From Epiperipatus broadwayi (taxonomy: Eukaryota > Onychophora > Udeonychophora > Euonychophora > Peripatidae): a DNA stretch of 64,000 nucleotides. Location: the NCBI GenBank assembly GCA_028023455.1, contig JAQFVV010006541.1, forward strand, positions 1-64,000. The letters are read 5' to 3'. The position numbers and the translations under genes are program-made. The first letter of the stretch is position 1, and the number at the start of each line of letters is the position of its first letter. Shown here piece by piece: positions 59,878-64,000 of the stretch. The notes beneath the pieces are model-generated. The model worked only from the letters and a program-made list of their open reading frames with translations. It did not search any database and was not told the origin of the DNA.

Positions 59878-59923
59878 CCATTTACTGACGAAAGCCAATT
59901 AGCTTGAAACCATGGTTTAAAGG
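59878..59923 (+). ncRNA. Hammerhead ribozyme, type I, family B, opposite arm
   Basis: Core CTGACGA (59885-59891), stem II AAGC/GCTT (59892-59895 / 59902-59905), GAAA (59906-59909) and stem III ACCATGGT are identical to the left-arm copy. Stem I keeps TTTA/TAAA with a mismatch further out. Confidence 0.78.
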
Positions 59924-60381
59924 TTGGAGACAATATTGGATTTTCGATTCTCTCTCAGCATTTTTTGTAAACACGCTTGAGTGGGCTATTGGTAGAGCTC
60001 CATCTGTGATTATAAAATGCAAGCTATAGGCAGGTTAAAAAAAATTTTAACTTGTTTTTGTTTAATATATATATATATATATATATATATGCTTGTAATG
60101 TTTATATATATATAATAAACTTAAATGACTATTAAAAATTACCATTTTTAATTCAAATTTCTTTTTTATAGTCTAATGCCATACATCATTTAGTTCAAGA
60201 CAAGATCACTTTTAAATTACGAAATAAAGTCTCTTACTGGTAAGTTGAATTGTTCAATTATAATGATGTGTAGATTATCATGTGCGGTTTTCATTGTCCT
60301 GGGAAGGATCAGTTGTATGCTCCAATTCCAGCTTATAAGTAGTCCAGGGTTCAAAGATTTAGGTAGGCTATGGCTTCACTC

Positions 60382-61745
60382 TCAGTATTCTAAGAATTCA
60401 AGAAGGAAGAAACATCAGCAAATGAACTCTTCTTTACTCATCACATATTACAACAATTCAATATGCCAGTGAGAGAGCCAAGCACATTTTATATGACTTT
60501 GTAGAAAAATCAATTTTATAATATACTGTTAAGTGCAAGACATAAGGATAAGATGTATTTGTTTTTTATACTCCCTCCCTTATTTTCATCTGCAACACAC
60601 ATCCTGTTCATACCTTTTAACTTTGACAATTTTAACACATTTTTGTTCACAAAATCATCTTTTTTAATTTTGGTGGCCATCTTTACTGATGATGAAAGAA
60701 TGCTGTGACTTTAGCTTTTTAGTGCTGCTAATTGATTTGTGATAAGAATTTATATCCTTATCTTAGCAAAAATCAGAGTAAGGTTGATTGTTTTCTTTAT
60801 CTTTTTCTTTCAACCTCTTTAACTTAAAATATATATATAACCTATGTTGTAAAAAAAAAATACAATCAGATGATATTTGAAAAAAAAAAAATTATTTTCG
60901 GAAATTTCATAATTTTAAATTGCCAATGCAAAACTTGTACCAAAACAAATATGGTACAATACCTCCATGGTTGCAAACAAGAATAAAACAGAGTGTTTAA
61001 CCTTTATTTCTAATAACCTTTAACTTCTCAGTTTATTATCCCTTCTTTTTTTATTTATCTAATTGCTGAATGTCCTATGTGGTATGTGGCTATGAAACTC
61101 ATGTTTACCTGTTTGACATGGTGCATAAAGAAGGGGTATTCCCATGATCATGGTAAGTATACAATATTCATATAAATGTACAGTCAGGAGTCCATGTCTA
61201 ATCATTTTGGAGAATTTCTCATCCATTTTGAGTCTTATCTGCTTGAGGTGACTTGGTCTTCCCCTCTTTTTCTCAGTTCCCTGTAACTATCAGACTGATG
61301 TGTATTTGAAGATGGTCCTAATGTACTTAATGAAGTATTCTAAGACTTCTGGAAGGGAGAAACTTCGGCAAATGAACCCTTCTCTACTCACATATATTAC
61401 AACAGTTCAATACACTGGTGAGAGTAACTTGCCACATTTTATATTACTTTATAGAAAAATCAATTTTATAGTAAACTATTTTTGAACAGATGAAGATCTA
61501 AGATGCAAGACAGGAGAATGTATTTGCTTCTTAAACCCCCTCTCTGATTTTAGTCTGCAATGCACATCCTGTTTACACCTTTTAACTTTGTAATTTTAAC
61601 AAATTTTTGTTCACAAAGTCATCTTTTCCCCTTTGGTGGGCATCTTTACTGATGGTGAAGTCTTTAAGTGATGTTAATTGATTTGCGATAACAACTATAT
61701 CTATCTTAGAAAAGATAAAGTAAGATTTGGTTGTTTATTATTTTA
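60382..61745 (+). repeat. Direct duplication of ~420 bp, copies ~945 bp apart
   Basis: Copy 1 (about 60382-60810) and copy 2 (about 61326-61745) share AGTATTCTAAGA near their starts, GAGAAACTTCGGCAAATGAA (copy 2; GAAACATCAGCAAATGAA in copy 1), GTAGAAAAATCAATTTTATA or close, CACATCCTGTT and GGCATCTTTACTGATG. They differ at many positions and by small indels. Neither encodes a recognisable product. They may be two ends of an element whose interior is 60811-61325. Confidence 0.65.
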
Positions 61746-62304
61746 ATTAATAAAAATAGCTTGTCTAAAAAAATACAATGAGATGATTTTGAAAAGAAAA
61801 AAATATTATTTTCATTTCGGGAATTTGATGTCTGTGTAGAATAGATCTATCAGGTTAATATGCAATAAAAACAATTACTTATGAATAAAAGACTTATTAG
61901 ATGCATGTATAAAGGAATTAATCTCTTAAACTATCACAATATAAATTAATGATTTTAATTTTATATGCGACTATTTACTATTAATAGCCTTTTTTCCTGT
62001 CATTGACAAAAGTCCTTTATTAATCTGTTTTTTTATATTTCACTAATCTGCTAGATTAAATGTACTTATGTAAATATATAGATATTAAAAATCACAAAAT
62101 AAATTACAATAATTTCTTTACAATGTATTAATTTTTATTAAGATAATCTCTTTACAATTTATTAAATTATCCACTCTTTAAACTCATTTTATTTTTGAAG
62201 ACATTTTTAAAAATAAAAATCGATATCAATTTTTTTCACCTATATTTTTTCTACAAATTCTTTTCAAATTAATATATCGAAACATTGCAGAAGTTGTGTA
62301 TGTT
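61746..62304. other. AT-rich DNA, includes presumed 3' UTR of the LRR gene
   Basis: On the minus strand, AATAAAAATTAATAC near 62130-62140 offers a polyadenylation signal about 165 bp after the stop codon of the LRR gene. Confidence 0.35.
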
Positions 62305-63729
62305 TCAAATAAATTTAATTTTTACATATAAATTATTTTTAATTGCACGTTGATAAAAAATGGCTGAATATTTTTTTGGTATATTAATACATTTTTTTAT
62401 TTCAATATATTTCAATGGGACACTGTTAAGAGAAAGTAAATGCTTTATAAACTTCCAATTTATGTAATTCATTTTATGTAATTTTAAATTTTTTAAACCC
62501 AGCCATTGATTTGTTTTTATAATATCAAAAAGCACTTTATTAGAAATTTTTCCGGCTGATTCTAAGTGCAGATACTTTAGGTTTATACAGGAAAATAAAA
62601 TATACTTTAAACTATCCAAGTTTTCAGACTTGTTATCTAGCATTGAACTCAGAGTTAAAGACATAACATTTCTAAAGGGTTGATGAGAAAAAGGTATATG
62701 TTCAATTAAAGTAAGGATTTTAAAGTTAAGTTTAATTTCCCGCACTTCAGTGCAATATTTTGCAAGTTCATAAAAATTTATTTTAAATCCAGACAATTTT
62801 AAAGATTTTATTTTGGGTTGACATAATTTTAAAATTTCAATAACATCTTCTTCCGTGATAAGTCCTGAAATATCGAGAGAAAGATGGAGCAAGAACTGAA
62901 ATGTATATTCTGGTAAATCTCTTTCACCGCTCACTATCAACATTGTTTTGCACGCAAATAGTTCCACTTTATCAAATAGGGATAATTGAGAGCACGTGAG
63001 GTTTCCAAAAATTGAATTTTTAAAATTGACAGTATCTGAAGTTGAAGGATATAGAAAGCAATCACAAATGTAATAAATGCTAAACTTAATAAAGTGTAAA
63101 TTAACAAAATAGTTTTTAAGTTTAACCAAGCTCTTTATGTTCATTTCATTACTGAACAAATTAAAGGTCAGAAGATGATTAGTAATCGGCAAACGCTTTT
63201 CTTTACATAGATTACAGAAAGCGGCATCGGTAATACATGTATAAGAAACATCTAAATATGTTAATTTATCACATGTTTCAAATATGGTAGTAAGTACATC
63301 ATCATCACAGTAAGTTTTAGAGATGTTTAAAGATACTAGAGAAGGAAGACATATAATTAACGCTTTTAAATCTCTTTCTGAAAGAAAGTGACACTTCTCC
63401 AGATTAAGAGTTTGAACCTGGATTCTATGGATTATAATATGTTGCATTAAAGTTTCAGGTAGATTAACATAATTTATATGTTCAAAATTTTGAGCAAAAA
63501 AACAATAATTGTTCAATGAATTCAAACCTTTACATTCAGATAATGCTTCAAATAGTCTTTGAAATACTGATGGTGGTAAAATATTTTGCAGGTTTCTGGT
63601 TCTATAGAATTTTAAAAGGTATTTCTCAAAAAGAAAGCTTGATGTTCTAGTTACCTTAGAAATTATTGTAGATACCTTTTTTAAGCATAGTGTTTCTAAA
63701 TAACATATTTTCTTTTTCTTAGGCATCAT
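62305..63729 (-). CDS. Leucine-rich-repeat protein, possible BC-box (CUL2-type) substrate receptor
   Basis: A 474-residue protein from one uninterrupted frame; the start ATG is the first after an upstream in-frame TAA, so the 5' end is well supported. A lysine cluster (PKKKK) follows the start. Residues 11-16 (LETLC, L-x3-C) resemble an elongin-C BC-box, and LPPSVFQRLFEAL (51-63) lies where ZYG11/LRR-1-type CUL2 receptors have their cullin-contact region. LRRs follow at about 104-175 (VQTLNLEKC, LVSLNIS, LTYLDVSYTCITD), 278-330 (LLHLSLDISGLI, IKSLKLSG) and 384-445 (LKYLHLE, LKNLKL, LKYIEIKKC). No signal peptide or membrane segment. F-box-free ubiquitin-ligase adaptor is an inference; a plain LRR scaffold is the alternative. 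No intron is seen. Confidence 0.8.
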   Translation of the reverse strand: MMPKKKKICYLETLCLKKVSTIISKVTRTSSFLFEKYLLKFYRTRNLQNILPPSVFQRLFEALSECKGLNSLNNYCFFAQNFEHINYVNLPETLMQHIIIHRIQVQTLNLEKCHFLSERDLKALIICLPSLVSLNISKTYCDDDVLTTIFETCDKLTYLDVSYTCITDAAFCNLCKEKRLPITNHLLTFNLFSNEMNIKSLVKLKNYFVNLHFIKFSIYYICDCFLYPSTSDTVNFKNSIFGNLTCSQLSLFDKVELFACKTMLIVSGERDLPEYTFQFLLHLSLDISGLITEEDVIEILKLCQPKIKSLKLSGFKINFYELAKYCTEVREIKLNFKILTLIEHIPFSHQPFRNVMSLTLSSMLDNKSENLDSLKYILFSCINLKYLHLESAGKISNKVLFDIIKTNQWLGLKNLKLHKMNYINWKFIKHLLSLNSVPLKYIEIKKCINIPKKYSAIFYQRAIKNNLYVKIKFI

Positions 63730-64000
63730 GTAATAGAGTGCTTTTTTGATTATTAATTTTGACTCGTTAAAATGTAAATTTTAAAATAATCTAGTTAAAA
63801 AAAAAAAAATCTCGAAAATTCTTGAACAATAAAAAAAATATTTCGTTAAAACACGTGATAGTGACATCAACTATAATTGGAATAGAAATGCATTAATATA
63901 AAATGCATCATTTTGATCTTAACTAGGATTAATAACATAAGAAATAGACAATAAAATAAATGAAAAATATATAGGACCAATTTCCTATTAAGATTTCAAT
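63730..64000 (-). promoter_or_regulatory. 5' flank of the LRR gene
   Basis: AT-rich, no clear TATA box at a usual distance. CACGTG-like sequence occurs at 63851-63857 (ACACGTGA). Nothing else is recognisable. Confidence 0.25.

Larger units (their letters stand above)
59119..60092. mobile_element. Foldback element with opposed hammerheads (family B)
   Basis: Left arm about 59136-59524 is nearly the reverse complement of right arm about 59637-60014. The 112-bp spacer is itself a copy of the element tail (GCATTTTTTGTAAACACGCT, then TAGAGCTCCATCTGTGATCA). Tails end GCAAGCTATAGGCAGGTTAA with a TTAAAAAATTTTTAA hairpin and TTGTTTTTGTTTA. (AT)n tracts lie at both outer ends (59119-59134, 60065-60092). 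One hammerhead sits in each arm. No coding capacity; the ACCCATATAGCTATATAG segment resembles sequence in the PLE-linked family D at 31.97 kb. Confidence 0.8.

Overview
This window looks like animal (metazoan) nuclear DNA and is almost entirely repetitive. It is very AT-rich by eye and full of (AT)n microsatellites. It holds one convincing host gene in 64 kb, with no ribosomal RNA or intact tRNA gene, and carries Ty3/Gypsy, RTE, Jockey-like and Penelope-like (PLE) retroelements, a mixture typical of invertebrates. The leucine-rich-repeat gene and the RTE copies with (GAT)n tails would fit an arthropod, perhaps a chelicerate, but that is a weak inference and I cannot name the species.

Layout. 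1-5430: the 5' part of a Gypsy LTR retrotransposon on the minus strand (gag-like coiled coil, capsid, protease, RT, RNase H, start of integrase), nearly intact and running off the left edge. 5.4-11.3 kb: AT-rich DNA with one LINE RT fragment. 11.4-13.3 kb: an old solo LTR. 13.3-14.4 kb: tandem tRNA-like repeats and a foldback element. 14.4-19.5 kb: nothing recognised except an LTR-like core promoter and a long (AT)n tract. 19.8-22.7 kb: a decayed but nearly full-length RTE element (minus). 24.46-29.61 kb: a non-autonomous LTR element with two almost identical 2.2-kb LTRs around only 0.72 kb. 29.6-32.3 kb: two PLE-derived repeat families with hammerhead ribozymes. 33-44 kb: mostly featureless. 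44.4-46.4 kb: two long foldbacks, one with a well-formed hammerhead. 46.5-49.0 kb: a Jockey-like RT fragment and a PLE. 53.8-55.8 kb: a second PLE flanked by 365-bp inverted repeats. 56.2-58.6 kb: an RTE tail and a badly decayed second Gypsy pol. 59.1-60.1 kb: a foldback with two hammerheads on opposite strands. 60.4-61.7 kb: a direct duplication. 62.3-63.7 kb: an intronless gene for a 474-residue leucine-rich-repeat protein with a possible BC-box.

The most interesting theme is the set of self-cleaving hammerhead ribozyme motifs. At least four sequence families occur here, and family members sit in palindromic (head-to-head) elements that begin or end at (AT)n tracts. One family joins the hammerhead to a tRNA-like module carrying a Pol III B-box-like sequence, a layout like that of the hammerhead SINEs known from schistosomes. 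Two loci (31.4-32.3 and 47.7-48.2 kb) share one terminal repeat family, and the second lies directly upstream of a PLE reverse transcriptase, tying the ribozyme repeats to PLEs. All functional statements are inferred from sequence; no alignment or search was run.
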